Counted from the stretch's first letter, positions 1-7,117 are shown. The stretch: 9,068 nucleotides of DNA from Oscillospiraceae bacterium (GCA_031281115.1 JAITFV010000133.1:1-9068), one strand, 5' to 3'. Program-made: numbers and translations. Notes: a model not told the origin generated them from the letters alone.

Positions 1-42
1 CTTGCAGCGTTATTAGATAGAATGTTGACATGAAAAATGCGA

Positions 43-68
43 AAAAGGTGCGTTAAATCGCACCTTTT
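43..68 (-). terminator. Hairpin terminator, possibly bidirectional
   Basis: A perfect 10-bp inverted repeat (AAAAGGTGCG, 43-52, and CGCACCTTTT, 59-68) encloses a 6-base loop. Read leftward the hairpin ends in a run of five T; read rightward it ends in four T before a C. It therefore works better for leftward transcripts and lies just past the stop of the helicase relic. The 40 bases to its left show no gene. Confidence 0.6.
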
Positions 69-83
69 CTATGTAATCAACAG

Positions 84-839
84 TTATCCCGCCAGTGTCC
101 TTAAAATCTGTCCTACTTCAGCCGGACGCCACGGGGCATCTAAATCGTGAATGGCAATCAGCTTATCTTGCACGTTTGTACCCGACCCCATTTTAGCGGT
201 AGAACCGAGTAAAACACGCACATTTCCTTTACGGACTTTCGAGAATAATTCCTTTTTCTTATCCTCGCTGTCGTATTCGTGAATAAAAGCGATTTCATGC
301 TTCGGCACACCACGCTCGACAAGTTTGTTTCTGATGTCGTTATAAACATCTGTGAACGGCGGAGCCGAATTGGATGCAACGTCACGTTGCCCGTCGTTTT
401 TCGGAGTAGAAAAATCGCAGAATACAAGCTGAGTAGACTTGTTTTCTGCGGTATCTTTCCATATTTGGTGAACATTATCAATGCAGACATTCACCTTAGT
501 TCCCGGTTCATCGGGTAAGAGCGGATTCATAAGCCGCTGGTCTAATCCGATTTTTCTGCCGTCATTTGTGATACAAAGCATATTATCCTCATGCGGTTCT
601 ACCTCTCTGCGTTGAACGAGGACGGCGCGTTCAGATAAATCCTTAACCATGTCTTTCTGGTGCTGTGTAGGCTGAACAGCGACATTGTGGAAAGTAACTT
701 CCGGCACACGTAAATCGGGGAGCATATCGGCGGTTTTTATATCTGCACACTCTTTGAAAATATTCATTAATTCGGGAAGATTAAAGAATTTATTGAAGCG
801 GGTGCGAGCGCGATACCCACCGCCTTCGGGGAGAGTTTG
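84..839 (-). pseudogene. Relic of a conjugative-element SNF2-type helicase (C-terminal helicase region)
   Basis: The open frame resembles the C-terminal helicase part of the very large helicase/methylase-like proteins of Firmicutes conjugative elements. Readable landmarks in order are EGGGYRARTRF, NLPELMNIFKECADIKTADM, NMLCITNDGRKIGLDQRLMN, LVFCDFSTPKNDG, and the motif V region VLLGSTAKMGSGTNVQ followed by LDAPWRPA. Both ends are missing. The N-terminal DEAD-type half is absent: the frame meets a stop at 840-842 right where similarity begins. The family's motif VI (QRxGRxxRQG type) is absent: after WRPA the frame runs EVGQILRTLAG and stops. Similarity continues upstream of the first in-frame ATG (767), so that ATG is internal and not a start. 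No promoter or ribosome binding site is visible. I infer a non-functional remnant left by recombination; a fragment of about 250 residues cannot be an active helicase of this class. Confidence 0.8.
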
Positions 840-925
840 TCAAGGGGGTACAAGGCGGTTTTACGAAAATATTTATTGATTATTATAAATATTTAACGTT
901 TTCACAAATATTTTCATTTTTTGTC

Positions 926-954
926 TTGACTTTGTTTAGGGATAGTAGTATAAT
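926..954 (+). promoter_or_regulatory. Sigma-70/SigA-type promoter of the restriction-modification operon
   Basis: The -35 TTGACT (926-931) and the perfect -10 TATAAT (949-954) are separated by 17 bases. This is close to the housekeeping consensus, and transcription should start near 961. It lies 40 bases before the methyltransferase start codon. A short palindrome, CTATATATAG at 968-977, falls just after the expected start site and could be an operator or chance. No other comparably good promoter is seen before the next three genes, so this one may serve all four. Confidence 0.8.
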
Positions 955-993
955 GTATAGTGTGTATCTATATATAGAAAAACAGGTGATGTA

Positions 994-2043
994 ATGAATA
1001 TTGTGAGCTTATTTGCGGGAGCGGGTGGCTTGGATTTGGGTTTTGAAAGAGCCGGATTTGATGTTGTCTACGCTAACGAATACGATTCCACGATATGGGC
1101 TACTTACGAGAGGAATCACAGTGGATTCCTCGATAAGCGTGACATACGGAAAATATTAGCAGATGAAATCCCCGATTGTGACGGCATTATAGGGGGACCA
1201 CCCTGTCAATCGTGGTCGGAAGCAGGGTCGTTGAAAGGCATTAATGATGAGCGTGGAAAACTGTTTTATGATTATATCCGTATCCTCAAAGAAAAACGTC
1301 CGAAGTTCTTCTTAGCAGAAAACGTAGTAGGTATGTTGCATAAGCGGCATGAGAAAGCCGTAAACGCTATTAAACAACTCTTTATTGATTGCGGATATAA
1401 TTTATATTTTGAATTAGTAAACGCTTCTGATTACGGTATTCCGCAGGATAGAAAGCGTGTTTTCTACATTGGAATCAGACAAGATTTAGGCATTAATTTC
1501 TCATTCCCTAAACCTAAAGAAACGAGAAATTTACTTAAAGATGTAATCTACGACTTGAAAGATAATCCAGTTCCGGCTTTGCCTAAGAACAAAACAAATC
1601 CCGTTGCACTTGTTTTGAACCACGAGTATTATATAGGCGGTTTTTCACCCATATTTATGAGTCGAAACCGTGTTCGCCAGTGGAACGAGTGCGGATTTAC
1701 CGTGCAAGCAAGCGGCAGACAAGCACAACTGCACCCGCAAGCCCCGGTAATGCCGAATGTCGGGAAGAACAAGCATATATTCGTTGAGGGGCAAGAGCAT
1801 TTATACCGTAGAATGACCGTCCGTGAGTGCGCGAGATTGCAGACCTTCCCCGATGATTTTGAGTTTATCTATACCGATGTCAATGATGGCTATAAAATGG
1901 TTGGGAACGCCGTCCCTGTTAATCTGGCTTATCAAATCGCCGTAGAGCTTAAAAACGCTCTCGAAAACCTGGATTATTCTACATCTACGCTTGAAGTCTG
2001 CTTCACGCAACTTTCATTAAACATGAGCGGAGGTTCAAAATGA
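994..2043 (+). CDS. DNA (cytosine-5) methyltransferase, HaeIII-like (predicted GGCC)
   Basis: This 349-residue enzyme would transfer a methyl group from S-adenosylmethionine to carbon 5 of cytosine, protecting host DNA from the adjacent endonuclease. Motif order is canonical: motif [12 protein letters not shown] (residues 7-17), motif [10 protein letters not shown] with catalytic Cys71, motif VI ENV (109-111), motif VIII QDRKRVF (151-157), the variable target-recognition region with [20 protein letters not shown], motif [19 protein letters not shown], and motif [19 protein letters not shown]. From memory it aligns almost end to end with M.HaeIII, including Cys71, and is about 20 residues longer at the C-terminus. 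The target GGCC is inferred from that similarity. The ATG has AGGTGA upstream and lies downstream of a strong promoter. The gene is first in its operon and overlaps the endonuclease start by ATGA, which suggests translational coupling with protection made first. All motifs are intact. Confidence 0.95.
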   Translation: MNIVSLFAGAGGLDLGFERAGFDVVYANEYDSTIWATYERNHSGFLDKRDIRKILADEIPDCDGIIGGPPCQSWSEAGSLKGINDERGKLFYDYIRILKEKRPKFFLAENVVGMLHKRHEKAVNAIKQLFIDCGYNLYFELVNASDYGIPQDRKRVFYIGIRQDLGINFSFPKPKETRNLLKDVIYDLKDNPVPALPKNKTNPVALVLNHEYYIGGFSPIFMSRNRVRQWNECGFTVQASGRQAQLHPQAPVMPNVGKNKHIFVEGQEHLYRRMTVRECARLQTFPDDFEFIYTDVNDGYKMVGNAVPVNLAYQIAVELKNALENLDYSTSTLEVCFTQLSLNMSGGSK

Positions 2044-2993
2044 GCAAACTCAGCAACAATCAAGGGCGAGCCTATGAATATGCGTGGTTGAAAACCTTAG
2101 AAATCGAGATTTCCAAAGTGCGGAAAGTCGCCGTTGAGAAAAATAGCAGTTACACCGCAGCTCAAAACGCATGGAAAAGCATAGATAAAGATTTACAAGC
2201 GATTCATAAAATAAGTGCGATGGCTGCGGTTAAGACGATATTTGATTTAGAACCGCTTATACTCGAAGAAAACGGCGATATACTTACTCTTAAAATTCAA
2301 ACAGACGATGCCGGAAAGCGTGGCGATGTTCGTGATGTGTTGATTATTCGTTGCGGAATCAAGTGGGAAATCGGGCTGAGTATAAAACACAATCACGCTG
2401 CCGCCAAACACAGCAGATTATCAACAAAACTTGATTTCGGCGAGAAGTGGTTCGGCATACCCTGTTCGCAAGAATACTGGAACGACATTGAGCCGATATT
2501 CTCATATTTGCAAGACGAAAAGAAGAAAGGCTCGAATTGGAGCGATTTACCCGCCAAGGAGCAAGATGTATATGTTCCGTTGCTGGATGCATTTATGAAC
2601 GAGTTACGCAGGAGTAATTCAATTTGTGATGAAGTTCCTACAAAAATGGTTGAATATCTGCTCGGTCAATTCGATTTTTATAAAGTCATCGGACGTAAAC
2701 GTATAACGCAAATACAGACTTTTAATTTGCGTGGTACGCTCAATCAAGCCGGAAAGAAAACAAAACCGACACAGATTATTCCGTTGGCTAATCTGCCGAC
2801 ACGCATTGTTGAGATAGGTTTCAAGCCCGGTAGTACGAATACGGTTGAATTGTATTTAGATGGCGGTTGGCAGTTTAGTTTCCGTATTCACAACGCAAGC
2901 ACCAAGGTTGAGGCGAGCTTGAAGTTTGATGTTCAGATTGTCGGTGTTCCTGTTGAGATAATCGGGATAAATTGTAGGTGGAGTATTAATTAA
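2040..2993 (+). CDS. Type II restriction endonuclease, HaeIII family (predicted GGCC)
   Basis: This 317-residue protein begins [16 protein letters not shown], which I recognise as the HaeIII-type endonuclease family; the neighbouring HaeIII-like methyltransferase supports this independently. It would cut unmethylated GGCC in incoming DNA. A plausible nuclease core is GDVRDVLII followed by [11 protein letters not shown] (Asp96, Asp99, Glu110, Ser114, Lys116) and KHSRLS (123-128). The Asp...Glu...Lys layout resembles a PD-(D/E)xK-like site, but this assignment is inference. The length matches the family, with no frameshift or early stop, so the gene looks intact. Its ATG overlaps the methyltransferase stop (ATGA), and GGAGG lies 6 bases upstream of the ATG. 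No controller (C) protein gene is visible. Base composition matches the methyltransferase (27 of 60 G+C in the block at 2101) and differs sharply from the next gene. Confidence 0.88.
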   Translation: MSKLSNNQGRAYEYAWLKTLEIEISKVRKVAVEKNSSYTAAQNAWKSIDKDLQAIHKISAMAAVKTIFDLEPLILEENGDILTLKIQTDDAGKRGDVRDVLIIRCGIKWEIGLSIKHNHAAAKHSRLSTKLDFGEKWFGIPCSQEYWNDIEPIFSYLQDEKKKGSNWSDLPAKEQDVYVPLLDAFMNELRRSNSICDEVPTKMVEYLLGQFDFYKVIGRKRITQIQTFNLRGTLNQAGKKTKPTQIIPLANLPTRIVEIGFKPGSTNTVELYLDGGWQFSFRIHNASTKVEASLKFDVQIVGVPVEIIGINCRWSIN

Positions 2994-3037
2994 CCCCCTA
3001 TCTTTCAATATAAAATATAGATTTTAGGAGATAGATT

Positions 3038-3736
3038 ATGTATTATAGTAATTATGGAAAAACCCAAAATCAAATTGTATTTGAAATGCATCAAAAATGG
3101 ATTGATAATTACATTAATTTAGGAATGGATATTTTAAAAACTAACATATCTGAGCAAATATTAAATTTATGGGCACAAAGCACTATCCAAACATTACGAG
3201 AAATTGCAAATGAAAACCAATTACCAGACATAATAAATTCATTCTCGAATGCGGTATTTAATACTAATAATTCATTTTTTATAAGAGTTTCAAACGCTAT
3301 ACAAACACTATTTTCTATTTCCAACCAATTAATAATTTCTCATTATAACATTCAACAGAATATGCGAGAATTACCCCCAATATGGAGCGAAAATAACAAT
3401 TATTTTTCGCAAGGTAATAATGCATATTATAATTCAGCAAAAATAGTTAATGATTTAGTACAGAATAAACCAATAACAAATGATGAACTTGCAATTTTAA
3501 ATATAATTAGTGCATACGATAATAGCTATACATTATCGCAAATGAGAGGCGTTTCTCCTAACACATTAAAATTTATGAGCGATGCTGCAATTGATATAAT
3601 ATACGATGGATTTATAAAAGATGAACTTAAAGATTCTGGATTTTGGATAAATTTAGGAGCTGATACAATAAAAGAGTTATTAAAATATTCAGTACGGCAA
3701 TTTATTGATAACTGGTATATTAATAACAGATATTAA
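3038..3736 (+). CDS. Hypothetical 232-aa protein, AT-rich, upstream partner of the kinase gene
   Basis: I do not recognise this family. The protein is rich in Asn, Ile and Ser, appears mostly helical, and has no signal peptide, transmembrane segment or clear catalytic motif. It ends with an aromatic and positively charged stretch (YSVRQFIDNWYINNRY). A region near residues 165-185 (LSQMRGVSPNTLKFMSDAAID) could be a helix-turn-helix, but that is weak. The start is well supported: TTAGGAG lies about 7 bases before the ATG. It sits 44 bases after the endonuclease stop and 29 bases before the kinase start on the same strand, so it is probably co-transcribed with the kinase. It is strikingly AT-rich (13 of 60 G+C in the block at 3061), like the kinase and unlike the restriction genes, so the pair probably arrived together. 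It could be the kinase's substrate, sensor or regulator; function is unknown. Confidence 0.85.
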   Translation: MYYSNYGKTQNQIVFEMHQKWIDNYINLGMDILKTNISEQILNLWAQSTIQTLREIANENQLPDIINSFSNAVFNTNNSFFIRVSNAIQTLFSISNQLIISHYNIQQNMRELPPIWSENNNYFSQGNNAYYNSAKIVNDLVQNKPITNDELAILNIISAYDNSYTLSQMRGVSPNTLKFMSDAAIDIIYDGFIKDELKDSGFWINLGADTIKELLKYSVRQFIDNWYINNRY

Positions 3737-3765
3737 CTAACATCGTATATGAAAGGAATAATTTT

Positions 3766-4881
3766 ATGCCTAAAGTCGGAGAAATAATAAAATTTGATAT
3801 GACAAGGAATTTCAAATATGAAAAGCCGATTGGAAATGGTGGAACGGGGGATACACATTTATTTTTAGATGAGACTACCGATATTAGATTCGCCTTTAAA
3901 AAATATGTTCCAAAAGATGAGGAGAGAATAGAAGAAAATTATATTCGGTTTAAAGATGAAATAAAAATTCTTTTTAACCTTTCTCATCCGAATATAGTTA
4001 GAATATATAATTACTATCTTTATCCTAAACATAAAACTGGATATATTCAAATGGAATATATAGAAGGCGTTTCTATTGATGAATTTGCCGATACTGTAAA
4101 TGATTATGAAGATGTTTTTTTACAAACAATAAATGGGTTTAAAAATCTTCAAAATAATAATATCTTGCATCGTGATATTAGACCGGCAAATATTTTAGTG
4201 AATACAGATAAAATCGTAAAGATAATTGATTTTGGTTTTGGTAAACAGATAGACAATTCAAATGTAAATCAAAATAGTGTAATTCTCAATTGGCCAGCTT
4301 CGACATATCCTATGGAAATAACACAAAATCTTGATTATACACATCAGACAGAAATATTCTTTTTAGGAAAACTGTTTCAAAATATCATTGATTGCTTTAC
4401 AGAAAAGAATTTTAAGTACAATCATATAATAGATAAAATGATTAAAATTAATCCTGTTGATAGATATGAATCGTTTTTTGAAATTCAAGAAGATATACGT
4501 AAATATTCGTTGGACAACATAGATTTTAGTTCAGAGCAAATACAAATATATCAAGATTTTGCTAATAGTATATATCCTCATTTGAAAAATCATTTAGATA
4601 ATTATTTACCCAAAAACGATATAGATGACGTAATTCAAAATATAAAGAATGTTATTGACAGAAATTGTTTAGAGGAGTTTTTGCAAAACAACATTGATTT
4701 AATATCATGTTTTATTAATAACGCTTTTGAAGCGGATAATATTGTTGATATACCACTTTCTATAATTAAAGAGTTTTATAATTTCTTAATTAATCAATCA
4801 ACGGAAATTAGACGAATTATATTGGATAATTTACAATCACGGTTATCTAATATAATTATAGAGTTTGAGGTTCCATTTTAA
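3766..4881 (+). CDS. Hanks-type Ser/Thr protein kinase with uncharacterised helical C-terminal region
   Basis: The first ~245 of 371 residues form a protein kinase domain. Visible elements are the glycine-rich loop IGNGGTGDTHLF (22-33), ATP-binding Lys45 in FAFKKYV, Glu65 of helix C (KDEIKIL), catalytic loop HRDIRPANIL (His135, Asp137, Asn142), DFG at 155-157, YPMEI in the APE position, EIFFLGKLF for helix F (the usual Asp is Glu196), and NPVDRYES near the domain end. The kinase should therefore be active. In the catalytic loop the usual Lys after HRD-x is Arg139, and the helix F change is also atypical. Residues ~250-371 are helical, of no family I know, with no membrane segment, so the protein should be cytosolic. 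AAAGGAA precedes the ATG. The gene is AT-rich and paired with the 232-aa protein. Beside a restriction system on a mobile element, a role in phage defence or abortive infection is plausible but unproven. It contains the window's only GGCC (4292-4295). Confidence 0.9.
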   Translation: MPKVGEIIKFDMTRNFKYEKPIGNGGTGDTHLFLDETTDIRFAFKKYVPKDEERIEENYIRFKDEIKILFNLSHPNIVRIYNYYLYPKHKTGYIQMEYIEGVSIDEFADTVNDYEDVFLQTINGFKNLQNNNILHRDIRPANILVNTDKIVKIIDFGFGKQIDNSNVNQNSVILNWPASTYPMEITQNLDYTHQTEIFFLGKLFQNIIDCFTEKNFKYNHIIDKMIKINPVDRYESFFEIQEDIRKYSLDNIDFSSEQIQIYQDFANSIYPHLKNHLDNYLPKNDIDDVIQNIKNVIDRNCLEEFLQNNIDLISCFINNAFEADNIVDIPLSIIKEFYNFLINQSTEIRRIILDNLQSRLSNIIIEFEVPF

Positions 4882-4910
4882 ACAATCAAATAATTATATT
4901 CTTTTATCTA

Positions 4911-4936
4911 TGTAAGACGGACCGGATTACTCCAGT
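4911..4936 (-). terminator. Weak hairpin at the end of the relaxase gene
   Basis: Read leftward, GGACTGGA-GTAA-TCCGGTCC forms an 8-bp stem with one wobble pair that includes the relaxase stop codon. No good T-run follows, so termination is uncertain. The gap of 45 bases between the convergent kinase and relaxase genes shows no other hairpin. Confidence 0.25.
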
Positions 4937-6363
4937 CCATGCACCATTCGTTTTTTCTGCGGTTTTTCTCGCAAGACCTCATCAACCGTCCGTCTAACTC
5001 GCTCGACCTCTTTAACCTCATCTTTGAGAGAATAATAACCCCGATAAATTACATCACGCTTTTCCGATAACTCCGCATACTCGACTCTCCATTTCTTCAT
5101 CGGCGGAGATTTGACTTTACCGTTCAAATGCTCTTTGAGATAGCGGTCAGCAACTTCAAACAACGTAATTTTCGCACGGTGTTTTTCGTAAAATTCGGTT
5201 TTCGGCTCACGCTTGAACAGCTTATCCACAAGCCCCGGTTCGATTGACTGGTACTGCTCATAAACTGACTTGTAATTCTTGAAATTCTCGCCCTGCTTAA
5301 TATGCTCGGTAAGCACTTTCAATCGTCGTTCAACAGGCTTTAATTCATCACGAATATCGGATTGTTTTTGATACATTGACTTGACTTTATTATTCAAATC
5401 CGATACATCGGAAATTTCATTTTTCTGCAAGAAATTCAACATATCCGCAAAGGCTTTCACGTTAGCAATATCTTGATAATGTTGCGATTTCCCCGACTTC
5501 GCTTTACGGAACAGAACCTCTTGAATTGTGTCATACAGCATAGGCTGTTCCAACGATTTAGTGTCCTCGTCAAGCCAATTCTGTAATTTGACAATTCGGG
5601 CTTTGAGTTGCCGTAATTCTTTGTTAAAATCAGCGATTTCTCGATTGCGATTACCACGCTCGGTACGGATACCTTTCTGCTCCATCTGCGAAGCTGCTAC
5701 TCCCAAATGAATGCCCGGCAATTCATCAAGACCTCTCCGTTTATGACTGCGGTGGTCAATACGGTCAGCGTGGTCATTGATTTCGAGATATTTATTACAA
5801 ATCCTTGCCCAATCCTTTCGCCAGATTTCGGAATTTGCCCGATTGTTCCAATCCACAGTAGGCACTTTCATTCCGTTGACGTTGCGACTTTTCGCCGCCC
5901 AAGTACCATCTTGGTTTAATGCTCTCATGGTTAGCATGATATGGGCATGAGGATTTCCGTTTCCAGTGTCGTGAATACAAACATCGGCACACATTCCCTC
6001 GTCAACGAAGTTGCGTTTAACATATTCTCGGACAAGTTCTCGCTGTTGCTCGGCGGTTAATTCTTTCGGCAAAGCAACCTCGAATTCTCTTGCTAATTGT
6101 GCAGTTTTATAACGCTCGGTTTCCTCAACTGCGTTCCACAGAATACCTCGATTCGCATATTTGGGCGGTGCATGAGCAGGCAACATGATTTCGGTGAAAA
6201 CTACGCCCTTCTTTCGGGAATAATCATTCACCTTGCCGTCATACTTGCTTTTGATACATTCAGCCGCCCGATAAGCGGCTTTGGCAACAGCAGAATGACT
6301 TTTGCCCCTGCTGATGATTTTAATTGACAAATGATAGATTGCGATAATCGTCACTCCTTTCAC
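4927..6363 (-). CDS. mobA: MobA/MobL-family (MOBQ) relaxase
   Basis: This relaxase would nick one strand at oriT, stay bound to the 5' end through a tyrosine, and lead it into a recipient cell through a helper conjugation channel. The N-terminus AIYHLSIKIISRGKSHSAV matches the family start. Counting the isoleucine before AIYH as residue 1 puts the Tyr of KAAYRAAE at position 25, where RSF1010 MobA has its catalytic Tyr. The metal-binding histidines are in HDTGNGNPHAHIML (His131, His139, His141 in GTG-start numbering). The C-terminal ~250 residues are charged, coiled-coil-like helices. The protein has no primase or helicase domain, so the element is probably mobilizable rather than self-transmissible. 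The start is ambiguous. The GTG at 6363 has AAGGA 6 bases upstream, but family alignment and the stronger AAAGGAG (6354-6360) point to a start at ATT or ATC (6348-6343). The oriT and accessory gene lie immediately upstream. Confidence 0.93.
   Translation of the reverse strand: MKGVTIIAIYHLSIKIISRGKSHSAVAKAAYRAAECIKSKYDGKVNDYSRKKGVVFTEIMLPAHAPPKYANRGILWNAVEETERYKTAQLAREFEVALPKELTAEQQRELVREYVKRNFVDEGMCADVCIHDTGNGNPHAHIMLTMRALNQDGTWAAKSRNVNGMKVPTVDWNNRANSEIWRKDWARICNKYLEINDHADRIDHRSHKRRGLDELPGIHLGVAASQMEQKGIRTERGNRNREIADFNKELRQLKARIVKLQNWLDEDTKSLEQPMLYDTIQEVLFRKAKSGKSQHYQDIANVKAFADMLNFLQKNEISDVSDLNNKVKSMYQKQSDIRDELKPVERRLKVLTEHIKQGENFKNYKSVYEQYQSIEPGLVDKLFKREPKTEFYEKHRAKITLFEVADRYLKEHLNGKVKSPPMKKWRVEYAELSEKRDVIYRGYYSLKDEVKEVERVRRTVDEVLREKPQKKRMVHGLE
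6354..6360 (-). promoter_or_regulatory. Strong ribosome binding site inside the nominal 5' end of the relaxase gene
   Basis: AAAGGAG on the minus strand lies within the first codons of the GTG-started frame, 5 bases before an in-frame ATT and 8 bases before an in-frame ATC. The ATC aligns with the initiator methionine of the family start M-A-I-Y-H. This suggests initiation at a rare ATT/ATC codon. Confidence 0.5.
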
Positions 6364-6463
6364 ACGTTTTCCTTGTCAAGGGGAGGCGTGGAGATTTTTT
6401 CGCCGAGTACAAGCGGAAAAATACTACCCGACCTTGACAACGCACTAAAATTATAATGCGGCA

Positions 6464-6493
6464 ATGGCGCAAGCGGTTTACCGCTTACGCCAT
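6464..6493. repeat. Long inverted repeat between relaxase gene and oriT
   Basis: Arms of 14 bases (ATGGCGCAAGCGGT, 6464-6477, and ACCGCTTACGCCAT, 6480-6493) face each other across a 2-base gap with a single mismatch (6470 against 6487). No T-run follows on either strand, so a simple terminator is unlikely. It may be a binding site for mobilization proteins, the start site for lagging-strand synthesis of transferred DNA, or an mRNA structure upstream of the relaxase. Confidence 0.65.
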
Positions 6494-6584
6494 ATCAGCC
6501 AAATAATTTTTGTTCCATGCTTATCATGGATTAAAGGGAGAGTTATTCCCCTTTCCGCATCTTTTTGACCCGACAGGGAGAAAA

Positions 6585-6660
6585 TGCCGTCGGCAGACCG
6601 CACTTCGTTTACGAAGTGCCACGCACCTACGTTTCAACGAAACGTATAAGTGCGCCGTTC
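6585..6660 (+). other. oriT: Origin of transfer (oriT), RSF1010/IncQ-like nic region
   Basis: Three nested structures occur in order: TGCCG-T-CGGCA (6585-6595); the perfect hairpin GCACTTCGT/ACGAAGTGC (6600-6608 and 6611-6619); and TACGTTTC-AAC-GAAACGTA (6628-6646). The last is followed directly by TAAGTGCGCC (6647-6656). In IncQ-type origins an inverted repeat is followed by a TAAGTGCGCC core, with the nick right after it. By that analogy the nick would fall between 6656 and 6657 on the + strand. The site lies between the DUF3847 accessory gene, whose stop is 12 bases away, and the relaxase gene, as expected for a compact mobilization module. The remaining sequence in the 304-base gap upstream of the relaxase holds only the inverted repeat at 6464-6493. 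Confidence 0.8.
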
Positions 6661-6667
6661 ACTCCGC

Positions 6668-7039
6668 TCACGGATTGGCTTGCTCGGACACGTTTTCCGC
6701 TTCGGCGGGTTCAGAATTAGTTTTAACTTGGCTTTCGGGCAAAGCAAAACCGCCCTGCGATTCAGCGGACGGTTCGGGCTTGACTGCGGCAATCTCGGCG
6801 ATTATTCGCTTGGTTTGGTCTGACAAGATGACTTTCTTCACGAAGATGTCAAACTGCTCATCGGTGAATTCGGCGATTTCGGGGTGCAACTTCTCGACTG
6901 CTCCGCCACGAGTACAGAGCCGCCTTGTCCGCTCTCTGCGGTCTTCTTCTTTCTTCTTTTGAACGAATATTTTACGTTGATTTTGAAGCTGTGCGATTTG
7001 CTCGTCAATGGTTAGGATTTTTTGTTCTGTTTTAATCAT
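6668..7039 (-). CDS. DUF3847-type mobilization accessory protein
   Basis: This small 123-residue protein resembles DUF3847 proteins found beside MobA/MobL relaxases in Firmicutes elements. It begins with a charged coiled coil (ILTIDEQIAQLQNQRKIFVQKKKEEDRRERTRR split around residues 9-42), continues with the typical RLCTRGGAVEKLHPE segment and FTDEQFDIFVKKVIL, and ends in a Pro/Glu/Ser-rich tail of about 40 residues that looks disordered. By position it is the likely DNA-binding relaxosome helper (MobC-like role), although I infer this from context rather than from a catalytic motif. The ATG at 7039 is preceded by AAAGG about 11 bases upstream, a slightly long spacing. It is divergent from the DUF4062 gene and upstream of oriT and the relaxase, which probably share its transcript. 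Confidence 0.85.
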   Translation of the reverse strand: MIKTEQKILTIDEQIAQLQNQRKIFVQKKKEEDRRERTRRLCTRGGAVEKLHPEIAEFTDEQFDIFVKKVILSDQTKRIIAEIAAVKPEPSAESQGGFALPESQVKTNSEPAEAENVSEQANP

Positions 7040-7117
7040 GGCTTGGTTTTCCTTTCGGTTTTGAAAATTTTATAAGCAACAATTAAGCGACTTATGTATT
7101 AAGTTAATAACATATAT

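Noticed and set aside
84..767. The helicase frame as an intact 227-residue gene starting at 767
   Set aside because: Family similarity continues upstream of that ATG to about 839, no ribosome binding site is present, and motif VI is missing, so it is a remnant rather than a gene.
2998..3034. CTATCT and AGATAG inverted repeat around the ribosome binding site of the 232-aa gene, as a riboswitch or attenuator
   Set aside because: The arms are only 6 bp with a long AT-rich loop; this is expected by chance in such sequence.
6434..6457. TTGACA and TATAAT on the + strand upstream of the relaxase gene, resembling a perfect promoter
   Set aside because: The two hexamers are only 12 bases apart, too close for a housekeeping promoter, and no rightward gene follows.
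6510..6962. 150-residue rightward open frame across oriT and DUF3847
   Set aside because: It is opposite a well-supported DUF3847 gene and runs through the oriT hairpins; its residue content is low-complexity and matches no family, so it is a shadow frame.
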